From JAAYOS01 sp050950785 (lineage in GTDB: Bacteria > Bacillota > Clostridia > Oscillospirales > JAAYOS01), in NCBI GenBank assembly GCA_050950785.1, contig JBMNIG010000007.1:124001-188000 (forward strand): DNA of 64,000 nt. The letters are read 5' to 3'. Below, piece after piece: positions 26,800-35,842 of the stretch. Positions within the stretch are counted from its first letter, which is position 1, and every line of letters begins with the position of its first letter. A model generated the notes under the pieces. It saw only the letters and a list, made by a program, of their open reading frames with translations, searched no databases and had not been told where the DNA came from. A program made the translations under genes and the position numbers.

Positions 26800-28494
26800 T
26801 TAGTCCATTCGTGCATAGTAGCGGTCAAGTGCAGCTTGCTGTATCTCAGTAGCACGATCAATGCCCATTGATTTCAACCCATCGATCATTGAGTCGTACT
26901 CATCCATAGACTTCTGACCGGTGATGAACTTAACAATGTTTTCGGATAGATAGGTATTGATATCTGTCATGATTTGAGCGTATTCCATGCTTTCATCAGC
27001 AGTTAAGGTGATCTGAGGCATGGTATACTCATCTTCCCAGTTTCCTTCAAATAGCTCTTTGGTGTTCCAAACATTTTCACTGGTAGTCGGCACAAGTTCT
27101 CTCTCCCAGTTATACCAAGAAGCTTGTGATGGCGGACATGCATAGAGTGCAATTGCATCATTTAGAGATAGCCCATCCGGATTCTTATATACTACTTCCG
27201 TAAACTGAGGCTTACCAGTGTCGTCATATACAAAGCTCTCATTTTCTATTCCGTAGCTGCACAGAAGAGCTCCTTCGTCAGTGTAGAAATAGTCATACCA
27301 TCTCATCATGAGTCCAATATCGTCGCAGGAGGTTGTTACAAAAGCACAGAGATTTCCGCGATAATAAAGCTGTCCTCCACCCATGGTCACCTTTCGAGTA
27401 TCTCCATGTTCCTTAACAGGGCATTTAAACCCTCGCCACTTCAAATTTTCATCACCGCCGGCTGCCGCTAGACTCTCAAAATAATCTGGATATGTGTAAA
27501 GAGATATGGCCAGCCCCATCTTGTTATTTAATACATGTTCTGGATTGAGACCAGGATAGCCTGCACGGGTATAGAAATCTCTGTCTATTAGTCCCTCATC
27601 ATACCAATTTGCCATCATTTGAATGTATTCCTTAAATCCGGGTTCTGTAGCACCGAATTTGGCAACGCCATTTTTCTGGATAAAAACGTTGCCTGTAACT
27701 GATGTGCTATACATCGTATCAAAGCCGGCAAGTAGCCAGTCATCAATACCATGAGGAAGTATTGATAATGGCATTTCAGGGTTATAGTTGTCGCGGAAAG
27801 CAACAAGGACATCGTGTAGTTCATCATATGTCTCAGGAATATCCATACCAAGGTCTTCTAGCCAATCGTGGCGCCCCAAGGGGCCAAAGTATGCCCATTG
27901 GAGTTTTTGCATGATTTTATAGAAAGCTACACACATGCCACTATCTGTAAGGGTAGCAACCTTTGTGCCCTCTGTGAGATTTCTAACATAATCATAATTT
28001 GGTGCATACTGAGGAATATATGGTTCGAGATCAACGATAATACCGTTTTCTACATAATAATCTGCACCATTTGTCAAATAAGTTATTGATGCCTGATAGC
28101 TGTCTGCATAGTCTTGAGAGGCCATAGCTAAATTGAAGCTTTCGACTGCGCTTGCTGATGAAACGTGTTGCCAGTCTATTTGAATACCGGTACGTCTCTC
28201 AAATTCTTTATACGCGTAGCTGTCATTTAAAGACATCATATTATTAGACGAGAATGCTACCCATATAGAAAAAGTCTTGGAATCTGCCAGCGGTAACTTA
28301 AACTCTCCCCCCTCTGCAACAGCGAGTGCCCTCTCTTCGACAGGTTCAGTGGTACTTTCATCAGTATCAGTGGGAATGGAAGATTGAACAGGTGTTGGTT
28401 CTGGACTATCCTCGTTACTAGTCTCACTGCATCCTGCAAGTAAACCAATAACAAAGAGCAACGCAAGTGTAAGTGCTAAGTATTTCTTGACCAT
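26800..28494 (-). CDS. Extracellular solute-binding lipoprotein (ABC sugar type)
   Basis: A 564-residue substrate-binding protein of the large LplA-like ABC class. A signal peptide ends in the lipobox LLAGCS (Cys about 22), followed by an acidic Ser/Thr-rich linker and then the periplasmic-binding fold (YAYKEFERRTGIQIDW, HDWLEDLGMDIPETYDELHD, GGGQLYYRGNLCAF). It is anchored outside the membrane and probably captures an oligosaccharide or similar solute. No permease or ATPase gene is adjacent, so it must share a transporter encoded elsewhere. It is divergent from a carboxylesterase across a 175-bp region with a repeated operator-like motif. Confidence 0.85.
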   Translation of the reverse strand: MVKKYLALTLALLFVIGLLAGCSETSNEDSPEPTPVQSSIPTDTDESTTEPVEERALAVAEGGEFKLPLADSKTFSIWVAFSSNNMMSLNDSYAYKEFERRTGIQIDWQHVSSASAVESFNLAMASQDYADSYQASITYLTNGADYYVENGIIVDLEPYIPQYAPNYDYVRNLTEGTKVATLTDSGMCVAFYKIMQKLQWAYFGPLGRHDWLEDLGMDIPETYDELHDVLVAFRDNYNPEMPLSILPHGIDDWLLAGFDTMYSTSVTGNVFIQKNGVAKFGATEPGFKEYIQMMANWYDEGLIDRDFYTRAGYPGLNPEHVLNNKMGLAISLYTYPDYFESLAAAGGDENLKWRGFKCPVKEHGDTRKVTMGGGQLYYRGNLCAFVTTSCDDIGLMMRWYDYFYTDEGALLCSYGIENESFVYDDTGKPQFTEVVYKNPDGLSLNDAIALYACPPSQASWYNWERELVPTTSENVWNTKELFEGNWEDEYTMPQITLTADESMEYAQIMTDINTYLSENIVKFITGQKSMDEYDSMIDGLKSMGIDRATEIQQAALDRYYARMD

Positions 28495-28511
28495 AGAAAT
28501 CCCCTTTCAAT

Positions 28512-28527
28512 AGTATAACGATATACT
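28512..28527. promoter_or_regulatory. Operator-like palindrome next to the solute-binding protein promoter
   Basis: AGTATAACGATATACT has 6-bp inverted arms. On the minus strand it directly follows a TTGAAA / 18 bp / TATACT promoter for the lipoprotein gene. A related copy lies at 28648-28663. Confidence 0.55.
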
Positions 28528-28647
28528 AGACAAGTATAAAATAATATACCAAATATTTCAATGCAAATAATTAACAAAAATGCAAGTCTCTTTTTGGTTA
28601 ATTAACATATTGACCATGGTATGCATAAACTGTAAACTCACAAATAA

Positions 28648-28663
28648 AGTATAACGAAAGACT
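28648..28663. promoter_or_regulatory. Second copy of the operator-like motif before the esterase gene
   Basis: AGTATAACGAAAGACT matches the palindrome at 28512-28527 at 13 of 16 positions and ends 6 nt before the esterase ATG. One regulator may control both divergent genes. Confidence 0.5.
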
Positions 28664-28669
28664 AATATA

Positions 28670-30238
28670 ATGACAGGAGACAGATTAGAGTTGAGCAATA
28701 TCGTAGAAAAATCTTATCCGGGAATAAACAGAATAGTTAAGACCGAAGCCGGTCTTATTCGTGGTGTTGCAGGTAATAATCCTGCTTTTACTGTTTTCAA
28801 GGGTGTCCCTTATGCGGCACCTCCTGTTGGTGATTTAAGGTGGAGGGAACCACAACCTGTTGAACCATGGAACGGTGTACGGGATGCAATAGAGTTTGGC
28901 CCAATACCAATGCAGATGCAACACAAACCAGATTCATTCTATGGTAAAGAATTCTATCCATGTCCACAACCTATGAGTGAGGATTGCCTATATCTAAATA
29001 TTTGGACACCGGCACGAACAGGTGACGAAAAGTTCCCAGTAATGTTGTGGATCCACGGCGGAGGGTACGTCGGAGGTTATGGCCATGAAATGGAATTTGA
29101 TGGTGAAGCATTTTGCCGCGAAGATGTTATACTTGTAACAATAAACTATCGTCTTGGCATCTTGGGGTTCTTTGCGCATCCTCAGCTTTCAGCGGAAAGT
29201 GAACATGGTATTAGTGGCAACTATGGTCATTTCGATCAGGTAGCTGCATTGAAGTGGGTTCGCCGCAACATTTCCGTATTTGGTGGTGACCCTGACAATA
29301 TTACTGTCTTTGGACAATCTGCAGGAGCAGGCAGTATACAAACAATCATGAATTCTCCTCTCACACAAGGAGACATCTCCAAGGTTATACTACAGAGTGG
29401 CGTATTTATGGATGTCCTAACTGACTATCCTAGAACGCGACCTCTAAGCTATTTTGAGGAGTGCGGAGTGGAATATATAAATTCCGCAAGTTGTGATTCA
29501 ATCGATTCGCTTCGGGAATTGAGCTATGATGAGCTAATTAAGGCGCAGTTTGGCCAAGGTTTCAACCCCAGGTTTGTATTTGGTACAGCAGTAGATGGAT
29601 ATTTACTTTGTGATAAAATAACAAATAAGTACCTAGATGGTACTTATCCAGACATTCCTTATCTATTTGGTACTACTCGTGACGAGAGTCTACTTATGTT
29701 CCGTTCAAGACGTGAACCCGATAAATGGATTGAAAGTTGCAGAACTATCTATGGTGACCACGCTGATGATTTGCTTGAGATCGTGGGAGAGGTCGATACA
29801 TCCGAAGATGTCATTAATATAATGAAAAAACTTCATATACTTACCGTCAACAGTCGAATACTTGCAGAATTGCAGATAAAGAACGGTAGAAAACCAGCAT
29901 ATCTCTATTTCTTTGACCACAATCTTCCCGGTAGCAACGATGGTTCGTTCCACTCATCCGAGTTGTGGTATGTGTTTGGTACACTAAATCGCTCTTGGCG
30001 TCCTATGACCGGTATTGACTATGACATTTCATCAAAAATGGTACGCTATTGGGCTAATTTTGCCCGTTCAGGTGACCCGAACGGCGAAGGTTTGCCGGTA
30101 TGGATGCCCTATACCGAAGACAATAGGGTGAACATGTATTTCGGAGATACAGAAGTGAAAACACTACCGATTTCTGAAAATGAAATCCAGCGATTTGCAA
30201 GAGAATTTGGTGTTAATCAAAAACCAGTTGGCAATTGA
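28670..30238 (+). CDS. Type B carboxylesterase/lipase family protein
   Basis: A 522-residue alpha/beta hydrolase that cleaves carboxylic esters. It has the family order FKGVPYAAPPVGDLRW, EDCLYLNIWTP, the oxyanion region WIHGGGYVGGYG, and the nucleophile elbow FGQSAGAGS (Ser about 222). A glutamate and a histidine downstream (SFHSSELWYVFG) complete the triad. No signal peptide is seen. The ATG at 28670 lacks a clear ribosome binding site; a TTG at 28691 downstream of AGGAG is an alternative. It is divergent from the solute-binding protein and convergent with a second esterase, which suggests linked use of an esterified substrate. Confidence 0.88.
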   Translation: MTGDRLELSNIVEKSYPGINRIVKTEAGLIRGVAGNNPAFTVFKGVPYAAPPVGDLRWREPQPVEPWNGVRDAIEFGPIPMQMQHKPDSFYGKEFYPCPQPMSEDCLYLNIWTPARTGDEKFPVMLWIHGGGYVGGYGHEMEFDGEAFCREDVILVTINYRLGILGFFAHPQLSAESEHGISGNYGHFDQVAALKWVRRNISVFGGDPDNITVFGQSAGAGSIQTIMNSPLTQGDISKVILQSGVFMDVLTDYPRTRPLSYFEECGVEYINSASCDSIDSLRELSYDELIKAQFGQGFNPRFVFGTAVDGYLLCDKITNKYLDGTYPDIPYLFGTTRDESLLMFRSRREPDKWIESCRTIYGDHADDLLEIVGEVDTSEDVINIMKKLHILTVNSRILAELQIKNGRKPAYLYFFDHNLPGSNDGSFHSSELWYVFGTLNRSWRPMTGIDYDISSKMVRYWANFARSGDPNGEGLPVWMPYTEDNRVNMYFGDTEVKTLPISENEIQRFAREFGVNQKPVGN

Positions 30239-30291
30239 GTTTACGAATAAACAATTGATTTTCAGTCGTTGAAGCTATCAAAAATACTCCG

Positions 30292-30384
30292 CTTGGTCAA
30301 TTTGCACCATTATTCATCAATGAGATCATGGCCGCAAGGTTTTCAAAGGTGATGTGGATAATGGAAATATCGCTAAGTGAATGA
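30292..30384 (+). pseudogene. Remnant of a Crp/Fnr-family regulator
   Basis: A short frame reads FINEIMAARFSKVMWIMEIS before TGA. This matches the dimerisation-helix segment YTNELMATRFSEVMWLMEQI of the intact Crp/Fnr protein at 34112. No start and no DNA-binding domain remain. Confidence 0.5.
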
Positions 30385-30386
30385 TA

Positions 30387-30418
30387 AGGAGGCTGTCCAA
30401 TTAGACGGACAGCCTCCT
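30387..30418. terminator. Bidirectional terminator between the two esterase genes
   Basis: AGGAGGCTGTCC (30387-30398) and GGACAGCCTCCT (30407-30418) form a perfect 12-bp stem with an 8-nt loop between the convergent genes. Confidence 0.65.
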
Positions 30419-30499
30419 AAAGCGTATGTTTTCTTCTAAATTACCTTGCGAAAATATATCGAAAAGTCGATACATGGACAATTATGATAAGGATTATCT

Positions 30500-32035
30500 T
30501 TATAGTCCAAACGTTGGTCTGGGGCTCACCTTATTGTGCAGCTCAATCAATTCCTCGTCAAATGCTTCAAGGCATTCACACTCGCGGTCGATGATCATCG
30601 TATAACGATGTTCATTTGTAAAGGGCATCCACTTCGGTAGATACTTATTATTAGGATCGCCGTATTTGACAAAATTCAATGTCATGGTGCTGAAGATATT
30701 TGCAAGCTTCTGACCGTAGATTGCTTCGTTGAGCACATACACTTTGTCTTCATTCATGAAGATGTAGCAGACCTCGCCGCCGTGCCACAGCGGTATCCAG
30801 CCGTCCTCCGGCGCATTGTAGGAGGCAAGGAAAACATAGGTGTTATTGTTGCCAGCCTCGGCATGCTTCGACGCGGCGTTTAGAGTAGGAATACGAACCA
30901 TGGAATCCATGTATGCAAGATCAAGAATGTCATGCTTCGGGTAAGCCTTTCTGAACAGCTCCATCAGACGATCGGCTTCTGCACCAAATCTATCTTTGAG
31001 GAAGGATATTTTGTCGTCCTCGGTCATTGCTTCCTTTTCCTCGGCGGTAAGCTTTACTAGCGGGAATTCACCAAGGGTCGAGCCATAGATGATGGGCTTA
31101 TCCTTGGACCATGGCATGAACCCGACATCGCCCGGAAAGCCATGGAAATAATCATCAGCAATTGGGCTCCAGTTTATACGGACACCTGCCTCGGCAAGCG
31201 GACGGGAAACCTTTCTGTATGCCGCCGCCAATTCTTCAAAAGATACCTCGTATAGCTTTTCGATGTTATCCTTTGTGATGCCGAGCTCATCCAGAATGGC
31301 CTTCGCACCCTTCCTGCTGTCCTCGTCTGCGGTTGGAGAAACGCGTCCCATCGCACCGCTCAGAACGATACCACGCTGGAAGTAGGGCGCAGCCTCCTCG
31401 ATCTGGTACATACACTGTACTTTTCCGCCGCCGCCGGAATGGCCGATGATAGTCACATTCTCAGGATCTCCACCGAATGCCGCAATATTCTCATGGATCC
31501 ACTTGAGAGCGGCAACGAGATCCGCGATGCCGACATTAACGGAGTTCTTGAACTCCTCTCCGTAGTCCGCCAAATTCAGATGACCCAGAATGTTAAGACG
31601 ATGGTTTATGGAAACAAAAACGATATCGCCATAATGCGCCAAATTGAAGCCATCGAACGAATACTCCTCCAGTGCGTTGCCTGCAAAGTATCCGCCGCCG
31701 TGCATCCAAACTAACACAGGTTTCTTTTCGCCGTTCAGGGTTTTTGGTGCCCAAATGTTCAGGTTCTGGCAGTCTTCGCTCTGCTTCTGCAGCATATGTA
31801 GACCCCTATAGTAAGAGGGGGGATTGGGAGGCAACATCTGCATCGTGATGGGACCATAGGTATAGGCATTTTTTATCCCTTCCCAAGGCTGCTGCTCAAC
31901 CGGCATATGGAAACGTTTCGCCTCCGCATACTTGATACCCATAAAAATGTTGACATCGCCGTATGTCACACCTCGAAGCTTGCCGAACTTTGTCTCGACA
32001 ACCGGCTTAACAGGATCAAAAACATACCGATTCAT
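30500..32035 (-). CDS. Carboxylesterase family protein
   Basis: A 511-residue alpha/beta hydrolase related to the esterase at 28670. Recognisable parts are SEDCQNLNIWAP, the oxyanion loop WMHGGGYFAGNALEEYS, GGDPENVTIIGHSGGGGKV with the nucleophile serine, and IPLWHGGEVCYIF with the catalytic histidine. The elbow GHSGGGG differs from the more common GQSAG, so its substrate may differ from its neighbour's. It has no signal peptide. AGGTAGG precedes the ATG. Transcription points away from the IS256 element that lies 92 bp upstream of the start. Confidence 0.87.
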   Translation of the reverse strand: MNRYVFDPVKPVVETKFGKLRGVTYGDVNIFMGIKYAEAKRFHMPVEQQPWEGIKNAYTYGPITMQMLPPNPPSYYRGLHMLQKQSEDCQNLNIWAPKTLNGEKKPVLVWMHGGGYFAGNALEEYSFDGFNLAHYGDIVFVSINHRLNILGHLNLADYGEEFKNSVNVGIADLVAALKWIHENIAAFGGDPENVTIIGHSGGGGKVQCMYQIEEAAPYFQRGIVLSGAMGRVSPTADEDSRKGAKAILDELGITKDNIEKLYEVSFEELAAAYRKVSRPLAEAGVRINWSPIADDYFHGFPGDVGFMPWSKDKPIIYGSTLGEFPLVKLTAEEKEAMTEDDKISFLKDRFGAEADRLMELFRKAYPKHDILDLAYMDSMVRIPTLNAASKHAEAGNNNTYVFLASYNAPEDGWIPLWHGGEVCYIFMNEDKVYVLNEAIYGQKLANIFSTMTLNFVKYGDPNNKYLPKWMPFTNEHRYTMIIDRECECLEAFDEELIELHNKVSPRPTFGL

Positions 32036-32127
32036 ACAATCCTACCTTTCTATGTTTTTCTTTTTACTGAAAACGTTTGACATTTATATATATTGTATCA
32101 ATTGTTAAATAAAAATCAATTTAATTA

Positions 32128-33555
32128 GGTAGTGTCAATAATTTTGTGTAAATCCTACTTGTAAGATAAGAATGGTTAAGCTTTAAGAAACTTGTTCTAA
32201 AGTGTGGGCGACATTATCTGTGTCGGTTGGCTTTTCCACGGTACGATCTGAAAACGAGAGTTGTTCAAACATTTCAGCAATTTCAAATTGTGCCATATTG
32301 AACCCTTTATGTGTCCGGCTAGCACCTTTCGCGTTGTATTCTACAACATAGCAATAAGCAAGTTTTTCTAGTGCGACCTCATTGGGAAATTGCTCTTTAG
32401 ATTTAGTGAGCCGTTTGAGTTGCTTATTGAAGTTTTCAGAGATGTTGTTTGTGTATAAAGATGACTGAATTGATTTTGGAAAGCTCATGAACGAAAAGAG
32501 ATTCTTTTTGCTCTGCAAAGAGCTCGTCATCTTCGGATATTTCTTACCCCACTTCTCAACAAAAGCCTGTAGATTTTGTATGGCAATAGTTACATCCGTT
32601 TGTTGATAAATGGTCTTCAAGTCATCAGCTACTGCAGCTTTGTCGCTGGCACGAACTTTATTGAGAAGGTTACGAATTAAATGGGTCCAACAGGTTTGAT
32701 GCTTTGCCTTTGGAAATATGTCAGTTACTGCATTGCCGAGACCCGTTAACTCGTCGGATACGAAGAGCAATACTTCTTTCAAACCTCTATCCTGTAAATC
32801 GACCAACATCTCTTGATAATTGGAGGCAGCTTCAGTTGGATAGACCGCGAAGGATAAGACTTCTTTATGCCCCTCTTCATCAATCCCGAGGATAACATGG
32901 AGTGCCTCTTTGGCGACCGTATCACGGCGCACGTTAATAAACGTCGCATCGCAGTAGAGAACAACATAGCGGTCCTTCACCGTTCTCTCAGAGAAGGCCT
33001 GTAGCTCATCAACCATTACTTCTGTGATGTTAGAGACAGCCTGTGGAGAGTAGTGATGTCCATACATCTTCTCGATAATATCACCGATCTCACGGGTAGA
33101 GACACCTTTTTGATATAGTAGAATGATGAAGTCCTCTAGCTGATTGTCTTGTTCTTTGAAAAGCACAGGCGTTCTGGGCGCAAACTTTCCTTTTCGAACC
33201 CTGGGTATATTCAAATTTAAACCACCGTATTTTGTCTTTTCTGAGCGCGGGTAGTAGCCGTTTCTTGAGTTGCCACAGTGATGACCAGCGACATTGTGAG
33301 GCTCGTAGCCTAGGAAGGCTGTTCTTTCTGCTTCCATTAGAGTGTTGACTGTTTGTTCTACAGTTTTACGAATAACTTCATCAAAAGAGACGCCAGCCTC
33401 TATACCTTCGAGCACTTTTGTGGTAAAATCATTCATGAGAGGACCTCCTGTAATCTTGTGATTTGTTTTGTTACTACTACAATCTTACAAGATTTGGTCC
33501 TCTTTTTAAATGCCTAGAGAGAATTTGGCGTTTACACAATTTATTTTACACTATG
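32128..33555 (-). mobile_element. IS256-family insertion sequence, complete
   Basis: The ends are imperfect inverted repeats of about 25 bp: TAGTGT then TTGTGTAAA from the left, and the same from the right, resembling the TTGTGTAAA core of known IS256 ends. The 8-bp direct repeat TTTAATTA flanks it at 32120-32127 and 33556-33563. One transposase gene fills the element. It appears intact and fairly recent. Confidence 0.88.
32183..33436 (-). CDS. IS256-family transposase
   Basis: A 417-residue DDE transposase of the mutator/IS256 superfamily that moves the surrounding element by cut-and-paste. The catalytic triad residues are in YCDATFINVRRD, LFVSDELTGLGNAV and NNISENFNKQLKR. The family helix KAKHQTCWTHLIRNLLNKV precedes the glutamate. 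AGGAGG lies upstream of the ATG. The reading frame is intact. Confidence 0.96.
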   Translation of the reverse strand: MNDFTTKVLEGIEAGVSFDEVIRKTVEQTVNTLMEAERTAFLGYEPHNVAGHHCGNSRNGYYPRSEKTKYGGLNLNIPRVRKGKFAPRTPVLFKEQDNQLEDFIILLYQKGVSTREIGDIIEKMYGHHYSPQAVSNITEVMVDELQAFSERTVKDRYVVLYCDATFINVRRDTVAKEALHVILGIDEEGHKEVLSFAVYPTEAASNYQEMLVDLQDRGLKEVLLFVSDELTGLGNAVTDIFPKAKHQTCWTHLIRNLLNKVRASDKAAVADDLKTIYQQTDVTIAIQNLQAFVEKWGKKYPKMTSSLQSKKNLFSFMSFPKSIQSSLYTNNISENFNKQLKRLTKSKEQFPNEVALEKLAYCYVVEYNAKGASRTHKGFNMAQFEIAEMFEQLSFSDRTVEKPTDTDNVAHTLEQVS

Positions 33556-33741
33556 TTTAATTATGTAAAATATTAGTTTCAAAAAATAAGCATTAGATCC
33601 TCAATTTCCCTTGATTGCATAAAAGTGTGTATATATTACTTTTCCTGGGTTATTCACCACGCATTTTGACATAATATCTATATTTTACTGGAGTGCAATC
33701 TTTTTGCGATAATTTCATTTCAACAGTACCGACATGAGATT

Positions 33742-33819
33742 TCAGTTTGTTACACAAGGGTCAGCCGCTAACTCCCTGTTTTTTAGAACAAGTTCGCAGT
33801 ATTCCTCTTTCGTTCGCAT
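33742..33819 (-). CDS. Small 25-codon ORF with a strong ribosome binding site
   Basis: ATG at 33819 has GGAGGGATT upstream and reads MRTKEEYCELVLKNRELAAD and six further codons before TGA. The start resembles the N-terminus of small cysteine-containing clostridial proteins, so this may be a truncated gene rather than a real 25-residue product. The rest of 33564-34111 is AT-rich with no other gene seen. Confidence 0.35.
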   Translation of the reverse strand: MRTKEEYCELVLKNRELAADPCVTN

Positions 33820-34111
33820 AGGCAATCCCTCCTAAACGGTGTATCTTCCACCACCTTGTGGGCTCTCATTGTGGGTATTTTGGTTGGGAATTCAATTGAT
33901 ACATAACAAAAACCTAGCATAATATTATCATAAAAAAATAAGTATTAAATAGAGAAAACCACTGCAGCTATTGATTTTATCCATCTAATTGCATTATAAA
34001 ATAAAAAATCCACCGGCAGATAGATTATTGCTTATATACGCGCACACAGGTTGTTGAACTAATATGAAATTTACGGTATTATAAGCGCAGTATATAAAAG
34101 AGGCGATGTAA

Positions 34112-34768
34112 ATGGCATTTGAAAATTACTTTCCTATCTGGGATAAATTAACGGATAATGAGCGCGGGCTGCTGAGAAAGTCGGCGGTCAAGCGCACTGC
34201 TTCAAAGGGGACGCTGCTGAACAACAGCTCAGCGGACTGCGTGGGACTATTCATCATCCGTTCCGGCCAGCTTCGGGCATTTATCCTATCGGATGAGGGT
34301 AGGGAGGTCACCATCTACCGACTATTTGAGCGCGATATGTGCCTATTCTCCGCCTCCTGTATGATCAACAGTATCCAATTTGATATCACGATCGAAGCTG
34401 AGAAGGATACCGAGCTGTGGATCGTTCCTGCGGAGGTCTATAAACAAATCATGGATGGCTCCGCCGCTGTCGCAAATTACACTAATGAGCTTATGGCCAC
34501 GCGTTTTTCAGAAGTTATGTGGCTCATGGAGCAGATCATGTGGAAGAGCTTTGACAAACGACTTGCCTCCTTTTTGCTTGAAGAGAGTTCTTTGGAGGGC
34601 AGCAATGTGTTGAATATCACCCATGACAGGATCGCCGCTCACATGGGAACAGCACGTGAGGTCGTTACACGGATGTTACGACATTTCCAGTCGGAGGGTA
34701 TGGTTGCTCTCACTAGAGGAAAAGTAAAACTAACAGATGTAGAGCGCTTACGGGCACTCTCGGAATAA
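34112..34768 (+). CDS. Crp/Fnr family transcriptional regulator
   Basis: A 218-residue activator/repressor with an N-terminal cyclic-nucleotide-binding-like beta barrel (LFIIRSGQLRAFILSDEGRE, IYRLFERDMC), a long dimerisation helix and a C-terminal winged helix-turn-helix (ITHDRIAAHMGTAREVVTRML). It lacks the N-terminal cysteine cluster of E. coli FNR. The recognition helix TAREVVTRML is of the FNR-like type. It faces the ferredoxin/Fe-S membrane/thioredoxin operon across a shared terminator and may control redox genes; this is inference. Confidence 0.9.
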   Translation: MAFENYFPIWDKLTDNERGLLRKSAVKRTASKGTLLNNSSADCVGLFIIRSGQLRAFILSDEGREVTIYRLFERDMCLFSASCMINSIQFDITIEAEKDTELWIVPAEVYKQIMDGSAAVANYTNELMATRFSEVMWLMEQIMWKSFDKRLASFLLEESSLEGSNVLNITHDRIAAHMGTAREVVTRMLRHFQSEGMVALTRGKVKLTDVERLRALSE

Positions 34769-34774
34769 AGAAAC

Positions 34775-34801
34775 AGCGTCGTCCGATCACTGGGCGACGC
34801 T
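34775..34801. terminator. Bidirectional terminator between crp-type gene and trxA
   Basis: AGCGTCGTCC (34775-34784) pairs with GGGCGACGCT (34792-34801) with one G-U, between convergent genes. Confidence 0.7.
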
Positions 34802-34808
34802 TTGCTGA

Positions 34809-35117
34809 TTATGCAAGCATGGAAACGATATGCTGTTTTGGTCTTACCCCCATTACCTGATTTACAACCTTGCCGTTTTTCATTACGACTAGCGTGGGAA
34901 TACTCATGATATTGAAGGCCTCAGCCAACTCACGCTGTTCATCCACATTGATTTTCCCAACCTTGATCATCGGCGTCTCTTCCGCAATCTCGTCAATCAC
35001 AGGTGATATCATCCGGCAGGGACCGCACCAGCTGGCCCAAAAATCCAGCAACACGGGTTTGTCGCTTTCCATCACTTCTTTTTGAAAGTTATGTTTTGTT
35101 ATCGTAAGTACAGACAT
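34809..35117 (-). CDS. trxA: Thioredoxin
   Basis: A 102-residue cytoplasmic disulfide reductase with the active site FWASWCGPCRMISP and the cis-proline loop IMSIPTLVVMKNGK. AGGAGG precedes the ATG. It is the last gene of a probable operon after a two-cluster ferredoxin and a membrane Fe-S protein (95-nt gap). This suggests that electrons from the membrane protein, or oxidative damage repair, link to thioredoxin; no thioredoxin reductase gene is nearby. Confidence 0.95.
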   Translation of the reverse strand: MSVLTITKHNFQKEVMESDKPVLLDFWASWCGPCRMISPVIDEIAEETPMIKVGKINVDEQRELAEAFNIMSIPTLVVMKNGKVVNQVMGVRPKQHIVSMLA

Positions 35118-35212
35118 TGATATATCCTCCTATGCAAGTTTGATTTTGTAGTTTTTATTCGCGCTTACGTCAGCTTATTCCATTTCTAATGTGAAGGTTT
35201 TTCGAATCATGT

Positions 35213-35842
35213 TTACTGTTCTGACTGAATTATACAGGGGTTTTTGTCTTCGTTCTGTGACAAACTCACCCTTTTACCGAATTTGGCTTTGCAGATAAGC
35301 TGTGTCATGGTTCCCATCGGGCAGTATACGCACCAGGAGCGAGGCTTGAATAGGATCATGGTGATGAAGCCCAAAACCGTGGATGTGAGCATTACACTGT
35401 AGAAGCCAAAAGCGAATTGCGCAACCCATGGAGCGACGGCGGTTCCGTGATATGCCCAATGCCATGGTAGCTTGAAGGTCCAGAGAAGTTTTACAACTTG
35501 GCGTAACTCCTGTTTTCCTGCAAAGACCAACCATGTGTTCAAGAGCATGAGAATAAACATTATCAAAAAGAAGATCAGGAAGCCATAGCGAAACCATTTG
35601 CTTTTTAGAAAACCGGGGGGACTCTTTTTACGGGAAAGGCCGAAGCGACCACCCAATAATTCAAACAACTGCCCACGGCCGCAATAGCGATTGCAGTATG
35701 CCTTACTTCCACCCACAATGGCAATGATCAACGGTATAAAGAAGCACAAAAGCCCAAACCACGCAAACAAGATATTGAAGAAGCCGAGGATAAGATAGAT
35801 AAGGGAGACGATCCACAGATAATCGTACCAGCGCTTTTTCAT
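35213..35842 (-). CDS. Membrane Fe-S protein, NapH-like
   Basis: A 209-residue integral membrane protein with about four or five hydrophobic helices and two cysteine pairs facing the same side, YCNRYCGRGQ and WCVYCPMGTM. This pattern is that of NapH/CcoG-type polyferredoxin membrane proteins that pass electrons across or along the membrane. The ATG at 35842 has GGAGGTG upstream and overlaps the ferredoxin stop by 4 nt, so the two are translationally coupled. A longer frame reaching 35893 runs inside the ferredoxin gene. Function beyond electron transfer is unknown. Confidence 0.75.
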   Translation of the reverse strand: MKKRWYDYLWIVSLIYLILGFFNILFAWFGLLCFFIPLIIAIVGGSKAYCNRYCGRGQLFELLGGRFGLSRKKSPPGFLKSKWFRYGFLIFFLIMFILMLLNTWLVFAGKQELRQVVKLLWTFKLPWHWAYHGTAVAPWVAQFAFGFYSVMLTSTVLGFITMILFKPRSWCVYCPMGTMTQLICKAKFGKRVSLSQNEDKNPCIIQSEQ

